This document shows, piece after piece, positions 6,735 through 12,109 of a stretch of 12,109 nucleotides of DNA. Each line of letters starts with the position of its first letter. Position 1 is the first letter of the stretch. The stretch comes from Phycisphaerae bacterium. Its GTDB lineage: Bacteria; Planctomycetota; Phycisphaerae; JAAYCJ01. The stretch covers positions 1 through 12,109 of the forward strand of contig JAAZAW010000007.1 of assembly GCA_012514125.1 (NCBI GenBank). The letters are read 5' to 3'. A program made the translations under genes and the position numbers. The notes under the pieces were generated by a model. That model searched no databases. It saw nothing but the letters and a program-made list of their open reading frames with translations, and had not been told where the DNA came from.

Positions 6735-7496
6735 TTAAGGTATTATATTGGGTTCTGCAATTTTTCCACCGACGGTGACGGTGCTGACCTTCAGCACGTA
6801 GTTCTTTCCGGATTCTCGGATTGCATCTTCGACGATGTGTGCCAGGCCTCGGCAGCAGGGGACTTCCATGACGACGACTTCAACCGACTCGATGGGTTGA
6901 TTTCGGAAAAGTTCAGCCAGTTTTTGTCGATAGAGGTCTGGGTCGTCGAGTTTTGGACAACCGATGAGTACGGTGTGGTCGGTTATGAAATCGGCATGGA
7001 ATTTTCCATACGCGAATGAGGTGCAATCGCCGGCGATAAGAACTTTTGCGCCTTCGAAGTAGGGGGCATGAACGGGCACGAGTCGAATTTGCACGGGCCA
7101 GTTGGTCAGCATGGACGGCTCGTTGGATTGTTGTTGAGGTTCAGCGGATTCACGTTCAATTTTTCTTACGGCGGAACCCGGGCAGCCACATTGACTTGGA
7201 TGTTGTGGATGCTGTTGCGTGTTCTTTTCCATCTCCTTTGCTTTTCGGTCTTGTTCGAGGTGATGTTGCAAAACGGCTTTGGGGTCGAAAGGCTCGGCGG
7301 GGCGTTCGACCATGGTGATTGCGTTTTGCGGGCAGTCGCCGATGCAGGCACCGAGGCCGTCACAATAGACTTCGCTGACGAGTTTTGCTTTGCCGTCGAT
7401 GATTTCGATGGCGCCTTCAGCACAGGCGTTGGCGCACTGGCCGCAACCGTCACAGAGTTCTTCGTTGATTTCGATTATTTTTCTTACATTTTCCAT
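6735..7496 (-). CDS. 4Fe-4S ferredoxin-type protein, probable electron carrier for Hcp
   Basis: 253-residue cytoplasmic protein with an N-terminal ferredoxin domain and a long C-terminal domain. The first cluster motif is complete: Cys15, Cys18, Cys21, Cys25 (CDGCGQCANAC). The second, CDGLGACIGDCP at 45-56, has only three cysteines (45, 51, 55), with Leu at the usual second position; I recall CDGLGAC as common in this family, so it is probably not damage. A charged linker (about 72-125) holds a CGCPGS motif (Cys103, Cys105). The C-terminal part has further cysteines in AGDCTSFA (158), IGCPKLDD (180) and VPCCRGL (214-215). Its position between the regulator and hcp suggests it supplies electrons to Hcp in place of the flavin-containing Hcr (inference). 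ATG at 7496, with AAAGGA about 7 bases upstream; 18 bases after the regulator stop. Confidence 0.9.
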   Translation of the reverse strand: MENVRKIIEINEELCDGCGQCANACAEGAIEIIDGKAKLVSEVYCDGLGACIGDCPQNAITMVERPAEPFDPKAVLQHHLEQDRKAKEMEKNTQQHPQHPSQCGCPGSAVRKIERESAEPQQQSNEPSMLTNWPVQIRLVPVHAPYFEGAKVLIAGDCTSFAYGKFHADFITDHTVLIGCPKLDDPDLYRQKLAELFRNQPIESVEVVVMEVPCCRGLAHIVEDAIRESGKNYVLKVSTVTVGGKIAEPNIIP

Positions 7497-7514
7497 GGGA
7501 TTTTCCTTTCATTG

Positions 7515-7922
7515 TCATGACACTTGTTGACTGGAGAGTTTGGTATTGGCTAGATGTTCGGCGACTTGATGGTTGATGTTGTGGATCAGGCCGCCGAAGA
7601 CACATTGTCCGTTTTTGCAGACTGGTTTTGCCAGCAGACAGTTGATTTCGACGAGAGGGCCTTCGATAGCCTGGTAGATATCGAGCAGGCTGATCTCGTC
7701 GGCGGGTTTACCGAGCAGATAGCCGCCGTGGGGTCCGCGCGTGGAGTGGACGAGTCCGACTTTAGCGAGTTGCCCGAGGACTCTGGCCAGATGGGCTTCG
7801 GAGGCATGAAGTCGTTTGCTGATTTCGTTTCCGGAGAACATTTTTTTCGGTTCCTGCGCCAGGACCAGCATGGCGTGAAGTCCGAGTGAGGCGGCTTCGG
7901 ATATTTTTATTATGTTTGACAT
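7515..7922 (-). CDS. Rrf2-family transcriptional regulator (NsrR-like)
   Basis: 135-residue cytoplasmic repressor of the Rrf2 family. A winged helix-turn-helix covers about residues 5-70 (GNEISKRLHASEAHLARVL and the wing GPHGGYLLGKP). Three cysteines, Cys95, Cys102 and Cys107 (C-x6-C-x4-C), sit where Rrf2 sensors such as NsrR and IscR bind their iron-sulfur cluster. As first gene of an operon ending in hcp, a classic NsrR target, it is probably a nitric oxide-responsive repressor controlling itself and hcp (inference from context; IscR-like or other cluster-sensing roles cannot be excluded). I use the ATG at 7922. An in-frame ATG at 7961 would lie upstream of the transcription start predicted from the promoter and can be dismissed. 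The ribosome-binding site is weak (AGCGAG, about 6 bases from the start). Confidence 0.92.
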   Translation of the reverse strand: MSNIIKISEAASLGLHAMLVLAQEPKKMFSGNEISKRLHASEAHLARVLGQLAKVGLVHSTRGPHGGYLLGKPADEISLLDIYQAIEGPLVEINCLLAKPVCKNGQCVFGGLIHNINHQVAEHLANTKLSSQQVS

Positions 7923-7936
7923 AGTTAGCTCGCTTT

Positions 7937-7980
7937 CTTGTATTCTTGTATTATTATACAAGTATTCAAGATTATGTCAA
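7937..7980 (-). promoter_or_regulatory. Promoter with overlapping dyad operator of the rrf2-ferredoxin-hcp operon
   Basis: On the minus strand TTGACA (7980-7975) and TATAAT (7958-7953) are both perfect sigma-70 hexamers, with a 16-base spacer. Across the -10 and the spacer lies a dyad with 15-base arms at 7937-7951 and 7956-7970 (13 of 15 matching, inner part CTTGTAT-TATT-ATACAAG perfect). A repressor bound there would block RNA polymerase. The regulator gene follows directly, so autoregulation is likely. Confidence 0.75.
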
Positions 7981-8100
7981 GAGGGTGGAAAAATATTTTT
8001 GCAGTCAGGAAATTCTAGGAAAATATGTCCGTGTTTTTATTTGAATAATTATTATACAGGAAAAAAGTCCTTGTCCATTTATTGATCTTTAATGTGAGTA

Positions 8101-8669
8101 CTGAGTACCGCGTTTCGCAAATAAGAGGCAGAATCATGTCGCGGTCTTTTCCTCGGCCATGATTTTAGCGACCGATTTCGTCGACCAGTTGAACGGATGA
8201 GCATTCGCATTCCATTCCGCAATGAATTGCTCAAGCTGTTGCCGTAGCTCTTCCTGCGATGCGAAATCCGAGAAGCCCAAACGCTTTCGCTGCAAAATCC
8301 CAAACCACTGCTCCACCTGATTCATCCACGAACACTGCACCGGCGTGAAGTGAAAGATAAATCGCGGATAAGCCGTCAGCCACACGCGAACCTCCCGGCC
8401 GTGATGTGTAGAGACGTTGTCCAGGACCAGATGAATCGTCGTCACCGTGGCCGGGATCTCGCCGTCGAGATGTTCCAGAAACGCGATGAATTCCGTCTGG
8501 CGTTTTCGTTCGAAACACCGGCCATAGACCTTGCCCGTTTGCGTGTCGAAGGCGGCAAAAAGCTGCAACGCGCGTTCTTCCTCCGTCAAGGTAATCGCAA
8601 GTTTCGTGTGACGTCCCATGGGAGGGTTATGAACTTTTTATCCCCTTAATTGCGAAAGGCGGTACTTAG
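8101..8669 (-). mobile_element. Internally deleted IS630-family element, 569 bp
   Basis: The ends are imperfect terminal inverted repeats of 28 bases, 8101-8128 and 8642-8669, matching at 24 positions (shared parts include AGTACCGC and TTTCGCAA). They enclose a single reading frame for the C-terminal half of an IS630 transposase. A full IS630 element is roughly twice this size. A TA, the usual IS630 target duplication, occurs at 8099-8100 on the left and at 8667-8668 on the right, but the exact ends cannot be fixed because the duplication is not clean. Confidence 0.7.
8134..8619 (-). CDS. Truncated IS630-family transposase (C-terminal DDE half)
   Basis: 161 residues matching the catalytic core of IS630/Tc1-mariner-type transposases. 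The second acidic residue is Asp67 in LVLDNVSTH and the third is Glu103 in MNQVEQWFG. The C-terminal HPFNWSTKS is also typical. The N-terminal DNA-binding region and the first catalytic aspartate are missing: only 22 bases separate this start from the inverted repeat, so they were deleted rather than lying in another frame. The remaining frame has no internal stop or frameshift, suggesting either a recent deletion or mobilisation by a full-length relative elsewhere. The protein alone should not catalyse transposition. No good ribosome-binding site precedes the ATG. Confidence 0.85.
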   Translation of the reverse strand: MGRHTKLAITLTEEERALQLFAAFDTQTGKVYGRCFERKRQTEFIAFLEHLDGEIPATVTTIHLVLDNVSTHHGREVRVWLTAYPRFIFHFTPVQCSWMNQVEQWFGILQRKRLGFSDFASQEELRQQLEQFIAEWNANAHPFNWSTKSVAKIMAEEKTAT

Positions 8670-8732
8670 AAGGCGGAAAATGGTTTTTTCCCAATTGAGG
8701 TTATGGATGTCATAAATCTTTACCGAAAGTAC

Positions 8733-8761
8733 TTGAAATTATGTTATACGGCGTTTATGCT
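8733..8761 (+). promoter_or_regulatory. Candidate promoter of the lacI-type gene
   Basis: TTGAAA (8733-8738), a 17-base spacer and TATGCT (8756-8761) make a plausible sigma-70 promoter about 80 bases before the GTG start. A weak dyad, AAACG at 8809-8813 and CGTTT at 8821-8825, lies in the leader and might be an operator, but it is short. Confidence 0.4.
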
Positions 8762-8842
8762 ATTTTAATAACCTAATTTTGTGCTTTTTATGCGTTCTAA
8801 ATGACTTGAAACGGGTTTTTCGTTTGTTTTTGAGGGTATCGC

Positions 8843-9871
8843 GTGATTTCGCTCAAGCAGTTGGCGACGATGTGCGAGGTTTCAGAGGCGACAGCGTCCA
8901 AGGCGCTCAGCGGCCGGGGCGGTGTTCGCCAGGCTACTCGTGAAAAAGTTCTCAAAATGGCAGAGCGTTTCAATTATCGTTCCAACGCGCTGGTCCGGAG
9001 CATTCAATCGGGCAAAACCATGATGGTGGGGGTGGCATGCGGGCATTTCAAGAATATTTACGCGGGCATGATCATGGAGGGGGTCCAGAAAACGTTGCTG
9101 GGATGCGGATATGATCTCATCGTGATTCCCTGGGGACTTGAAGATCGGGGCGGGGAGGAAATTTTTCGAAGCTTTGCCGAACGCCGGGTGGATGGGCTGT
9201 TGGTTTTTCCGCCGGACCAGTTGCCGACGCCTCAATATATCAGGGAACTTCGTCGCGTGAATTGTCCGCTGGTGTTGATCGATCAAAACTGGACGGGGTG
9301 CGAATTTGACTTTGTGGGGACGGACGATCGTAGCGGAGCGGCGGCGGTGACAGAGCACCTGATCGGGTTGGGGCATCGGGATATGGCGAATTTTTATTAT
9401 GGATCGGTAAGCACGGGCGGGGCGCGATTGGAGGGGTTTGAGTCGGTGATGCGCAAACACGGTCTGCCGGTGCACAGCAAATGGCTGGTGAATATAAAGG
9501 ACCTGGAAAAGGATGCGTATCGGCAAGCCAAACAGCTCTTGACAAGGGAAGATCGCCCCTCCGCGATTGTTTGTTTTAACGATTATGTGGCGATGCAGGT
9601 GATGTCGGCGGCGTGGGACTTGGGGGTCAAAGTGCCGGAAGATGTTTCGGTGGCAGGGTTTGCGGACATGTGGGTAGCAAGGGAGGTTCGTCCCCGGCTC
9701 ACGACGGTTCGTCAGGACGGCCAGCAGGTGGGGATCAAGGCGGCTCAATTATTGCTCAAGCGTATTGTGGAGAAACAAAGGGGAAAATCGGCGGAGTTTA
9801 CACCGCGTTGTGTTTTGTTGCCCACGGAGTTCGTAGCCAGGGATACAACGGCGAAGGCAATTATTAAATAA
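8843..9871 (+). CDS. LacI/GalR-family transcriptional regulator
   Basis: 342-residue sugar-responsive DNA-binding protein. The N-terminal LacI helix-turn-helix is clear (ISLKQLATMCEVSEATASKA and on to about residue 50), followed by the hinge helix (about 48-58, ALVRSIQSGKT). The periplasmic-binding-protein-like effector domain (about 60-335) includes VDGLLVFPP, the LGHRDMANFYYG segment (family pattern LGHRxIA) and the C-terminal GFADMW...PRLTTVRQD signature. The start is the GTG at 8843, preceded by TGAGGG at a 6-base spacing; no other start keeps the helix-turn-helix intact. The isomerase gene starts 41 bases after its stop with no terminator between, so both are probably transcribed together and the regulator probably responds to the isomerase's sugar or a derivative (inference). 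Confidence 0.93.
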   Translation: MISLKQLATMCEVSEATASKALSGRGGVRQATREKVLKMAERFNYRSNALVRSIQSGKTMMVGVACGHFKNIYAGMIMEGVQKTLLGCGYDLIVIPWGLEDRGGEEIFRSFAERRVDGLLVFPPDQLPTPQYIRELRRVNCPLVLIDQNWTGCEFDFVGTDDRSGAAAVTEHLIGLGHRDMANFYYGSVSTGGARLEGFESVMRKHGLPVHSKWLVNIKDLEKDAYRQAKQLLTREDRPSAIVCFNDYVAMQVMSAAWDLGVKVPEDVSVAGFADMWVAREVRPRLTTVRQDGQQVGIKAAQLLLKRIVEKQRGKSAEFTPRCVLLPTEFVARDTTAKAIIK

Positions 9872-9912
9872 GAAAGTTTTCTAACAAACATTTTTATTAA
9901 GAGGAGTAAGGT

Positions 9913-11628
9913 ATGGGTAACGCAATTCGTCTTGGGACTGAGGGTTTGGCGAAGGTGAAGGACCCGGTGATTGGTGTTTTTGCGCCGGGCGATTTTCGAG
10001 TCGATGCCGATTCGCGCAAGCGGACGCAAAACATCGTGAAGATGACGGCAGACATGCTGGCTGGGGCGGTGACGCTGGTGGACGGCAAGCGGGTGAAAGT
10101 GGTTTACAGTGATATTTTGATCGACGGTGAGAAGCAGGCCGACCAGGTTGCCCGACAATTTGAATCGGCGGGTGTGAATATTCTGGTGGGCGTTCCGGAC
10201 ACCTGGTCTTTTCCGCAGCCGACGATGATTTCGTTCATCCAGCAGTTTCCAAAGGATACGCCGTTGAATCTGACCTGCGGCAACAGTGGTCCCAAGCCCG
10301 GTGTGGTTTATGTCCACGCGTGCAGCGGGGCGATTTCGCAGTATGGTCGGCTCGTACATATCAATGTCGGTTCCTGGCCCGATACGGGGATGCACCCGCA
10401 GATGACGCCGGCAACGGCCAAGGCGCTGGTCGACTGGTGCTTTGCCGCGGTGACATACAAGCGGCTTGCGGGTCGTCGGGTAACGGTTTTCGGGCACGAT
10501 TCGATGGGGATGGAAACGGCATTGGCGCATGTGATCGCGACGCGAAACACTTTTGGGTTGGAAATTGCCCGGCTGGACATGAAGCTTTTGGCGGATATGC
10601 TGGTGAAGAAGGCGTATAATGCCGGTGAACTCAAGGAGCTTAAGGGTTGGCTTGAGGGTTTGGCGGGCAAGCGGATCGAGCTTAAGACGGATTTGCAGAA
10701 AGCCCAGTATGAACAGTCATTGGCGATGTATTTGATTGTTCGGGATTTGATGGACGATATGAACGCGGTGGGCGGCGGTTTTATGAGCCAGCTCGAATGG
10801 GGTTCCGACCCGCGGGGTGTGCCGATGCCGGTGGCGGATATTATGGAATCGCTGTTTAATTCAACGTTCGATCATCGCGGGAAGAAGACCCCGATTCCGT
10901 TTGCGACCGAAGCGGACATGCAGGGGCTTTTGACGATGCTCTTTTGCACGGACCTGGCTGGTGGGACGCCGCCGTTGTTTATGGATTTCCGCAAGGTGTG
11001 GGAGCCGTGGGAGATCAAGGCGTTGGCGAAGAAACTCAAGATCAAGCTGACGGGCAAGACGGAATGGGAGAAGAAGGGTTTTGTGGATGGTGACAATTCG
11101 GGTTCGGCGGCGTTTGACTGGGCGGCCAAGCCCGGTGCGAGCATCAAGGAAATCATGAGCAAGGTCAGTTTTCCGCTGGCTGATCCGGGTTATTTCCCGG
11201 GCGGGGGCAATTCGGCGACGTTTGTCTCGCCGGGTGGTATCGAAGGAATCGCGGCGCGTATGGCGTATAGTGCTTCGAGTAATATTTTCTCGATGATCTG
11301 GGACCAAGCCAAGACGGTGGATTTGCCCGCGAAACTCAGCAACGCGGTGTGTAACACGTCGAACGTGACCTGGCCTCATACGTTCGTGATGCCCAAGTAT
11401 GCGACGATGGGCGAGTATAAGCAGTTCGCACCGGCGAACCATTTCCATATGAACTGGGGATTGGAGCCGGCGAGACTTGAATATTGGATGGATTTGGCGA
11501 ATGTGCTTTCCGTCGCGCCGTGGCAGAATCGTCCGAAGTTTATCGAAGGCGTGGATCGTCCGACGCCGTTGCTGTATTTGCTTAACGGCGGCGAGAAAAC
11601 GACGAAGCTGGCACTGGCGAAACGATAA
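9913..11628 (+). CDS. L-fucose/L-arabinose isomerase family protein
   Basis: 571-residue cytoplasmic aldose-ketose isomerase, close to the length of E. coli FucI (about 590). Segments recall FucI throughout: VTVFGHDSMGME (192-201), the NSTFD region before residue 320, DNSGSAAFDW (394-403), PGYFPGGGNSATF (425-437) and NVTWPHTF (484-491). The metal-binding residues can be placed by comparison with FucI: Glu333 in FATEADM, Asp358 in LFMDFR, and His510 or His512 in NHFHMNWG, so it is probably an active Mn-dependent isomerase. The sequence is divergent and no kinase, aldolase or sugar transporter lies nearby, so L-fucose, D-arabinose or another deoxy or rare sugar are all possible substrates. GAGGAG is 6 bases before the ATG. 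Cotranscribed with the LacI-type regulator. Confidence 0.88.
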   Translation: MGNAIRLGTEGLAKVKDPVIGVFAPGDFRVDADSRKRTQNIVKMTADMLAGAVTLVDGKRVKVVYSDILIDGEKQADQVARQFESAGVNILVGVPDTWSFPQPTMISFIQQFPKDTPLNLTCGNSGPKPGVVYVHACSGAISQYGRLVHINVGSWPDTGMHPQMTPATAKALVDWCFAAVTYKRLAGRRVTVFGHDSMGMETALAHVIATRNTFGLEIARLDMKLLADMLVKKAYNAGELKELKGWLEGLAGKRIELKTDLQKAQYEQSLAMYLIVRDLMDDMNAVGGGFMSQLEWGSDPRGVPMPVADIMESLFNSTFDHRGKKTPIPFATEADMQGLLTMLFCTDLAGGTPPLFMDFRKVWEPWEIKALAKKLKIKLTGKTEWEKKGFVDGDNSGSAAFDWAAKPGASIKEIMSKVSFPLADPGYFPGGGNSATFVSPGGIEGIAARMAYSASSNIFSMIWDQAKTVDLPAKLSNAVCNTSNVTWPHTFVMPKYATMGEYKQFAPANHFHMNWGLEPARLEYWMDLANVLSVAPWQNRPKFIEGVDRPTPLLYLLNGGEKTTKLALAKR

Positions 11629-11703
11629 AAAAAGACCGGAAGTCTCGGAGTCTGGAAGAGTCCGGGAAGTCAGGTGATGGCCATGTGTATGAATGACGTC
11701 AAT

Positions 11704-11745
11704 AAAAAGGATGGGCTTGTAAGAGGGCTCATCCTTTTTATTTTT
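11704..11745. terminator. Bidirectional rho-independent terminator
   Basis: Arms AAAAAGGATGGGC (11704-11716) and GCTCATCCTTTTT (11727-11739) pair over 13 bases with one G-T wobble and leave a 10-base loop. TTTTTATTTTTA follows on the plus strand and TTTTTATT on the minus strand. It terminates the isomerase transcript, and it directly follows the minus-strand open frame that stops at 11744. Confidence 0.8.
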
Positions 11746-12109
11746 AGAAATGGATGGAACGTTTTGAAGAAAAAGATGTTGAACCGCCAAGTGGACTCTT
11801 ATCATAGGAGACGCCAGGATCGTCAGGTTTGAGAATAACCAGAAAAGTGTTGGTCATACTCCGTTGACATATAATATTACCCCGAATTTTCTCCTTAGCG
11901 ATTCCGGAGTCTTGATAATTGATATTTTCGAACGAATTTCTTGCTTCGGTTGCGGGTGACTTTTTTTCTGGGGACATTTTCGTGGGATTTATTGCGGTTC
12001 TGTTTGCTTTTTCTTTGTGGGGATGCATTGGAGGCTTGCCGGATGATGGTTCGGATGACGGTTCCAGGGATACCTCGGATGGCGGATCCTGGGATACCTC
12101 GGATGAGAA
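11744..12109 (-). CDS. Possible 3' part of an unrecognised minus-strand gene
   Basis: This frame stays open for 121 codons from the window edge to a TAA at 11744-11746. The stop sits immediately before a terminator that also works in this direction, as expected for the end of a gene. The N-terminal part is rich in Ser, Pro and Glu (SSEVSQDPPSEVSLEPS), the middle in Lys and Asn, and the end reads FLVILKPDDPGVSYDKSPLGG. The internal ATG at 12028 has no ribosome-binding site, so any real gene would start beyond the window. I recognise no family. It competes with the plus-strand frame at 11982. Confidence 0.35.
   Translation of the reverse strand, partial: FSSEVSQDPPSEVSLEPSSEPSSGKPPMHPHKEKANRTAINPTKMSPEKKSPATEARNSFENINYQDSGIAKEKIRGNIICQRSMTNTFLVILKPDDPGVSYDKSPLGGSTSFSSKRSIHF
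11982..12109 (+). CDS. Possible 5' part of a lipoprotein gene with acidic repeats
   Basis: From a GTG at 11982, with GGGGAC about 7 bases before it, the frame gives a hydrophobic stretch ending in a lipobox-like Leu-Trp-Gly-Cys (GFIAVLFAFSLWGC), then an acidic Asp/Gly/Ser tail including DTSD twice. That order (signal peptide, lipid-attached Cys, flexible acidic tether) fits an outer-membrane lipoprotein. Against it: the signal has no positive charge at its start, Trp before Gly-Cys is unusual, and the opposite strand is open over a longer distance. It continues past the window edge. Confidence 0.3.
   Translation, partial: MGFIAVLFAFSLWGCIGGLPDDGSDDGSRDTSDGGSWDTSDE
12067..12105. repeat. Two 15-bp direct repeats, 24-bp period
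   Basis: GGGATACCTCGGATG occurs at 12067-12081 and 12091-12105. The 24-base period equals eight codons, so the repeat would be preserved at the protein level in either strand's frame (DTSD... on plus, SEVS... on minus). It may be the start of a longer tandem array outside the window. Confidence 0.6.

Noticed and set aside
7989..8000. AAAAATATTTTT palindrome upstream of the rrf2 promoter as a regulator site
   Set aside because: A perfect 12-base palindrome, but made only of A and T in an AT-rich gap and upstream of the -35 element; not specific enough to name.
8882..9748. 288-codon minus-strand frame opposite the LacI-type gene
   Set aside because: Arg/His/Pro-rich antisense of a clear LacI-family protein, with no start signal.
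10861..11805. 314-codon minus-strand frame opposite the isomerase
   Set aside because: Antisense to conserved FucI-like motifs, extremely Arg/His-rich, and it would read through the terminator at 11704-11745.

Overview
This window looks like ordinary chromosomal DNA of a Gram-negative (diderm) bacterium with an anaerobic or microaerobic lifestyle: it carries an exported and membrane-spanning thiol:disulfide reductase, an oxygen-sensitive hybrid-cluster protein with its ferredoxin partner, and a possible lipoprotein. Gene style (moderate GC, loosely packed genes, a single-gene LacI/sugar-isomerase unit) makes me lean to Planctomycetota, Phycisphaerae-like, but that is a weak inference.

Layout. 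1-760: non-coding, with three imperfect, hairpin-bearing repeats and a terminator. 761-2689 (minus): dsbD, whose coding sequence contains two perfect copies of the parS palindrome GTTCCACGTGGAAC. 2886-3707 (plus): ZIP-family metal transporter. 3777-4631 (plus): an unrecognised protein with an excisionase-like helix-turn-helix, a transmembrane segment and coiled coils. 4632-5004: gene-poor, ending in a strong hairpin bracketed by two AT-rich repeats exactly 60 bp apart. 5005-7922 (minus): an operon of an Rrf2-type (NsrR-like) regulator, a ferredoxin-like protein and hcp, driven by a near-consensus promoter overlapped by a large dyad. 8101-8669: a 569-bp internally deleted IS630-family element with terminal inverted repeats. 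8843-11628 (plus): a LacI-type regulator and an L-fucose/L-arabinose isomerase-like enzyme, probably cotranscribed. 11704-12109: a bidirectional terminator, then two mutually exclusive reading frames running off the end.

How the genes work together. The hcp operon is a self-contained nitrosative-stress module: a cysteine-bearing Rrf2 sensor, an electron carrier and the NO/hydroxylamine-reducing hybrid-cluster enzyme. LacI plus isomerase looks like a sugar-inducible catabolic unit. DsbD carries cytoplasmic reducing power to periplasmic thiols; the ZIP transporter imports divalent metal.

The most interesting signal is not a gene. The plus strand is C-rich over G up to about 3.7 kb and G-rich over C afterwards, whichever strand the genes are on. 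This direction of change is the one expected at a replication origin, and the two parS (ParB-binding, centromere-like) sites sit 1.5-3 kb to its left. Together they suggest that the window lies close to the chromosomal origin and contains part of the ParABS segregation centromere, embedded in an unrelated protein gene. No convincing DnaA-box cluster is visible, so oriC itself is not called here.
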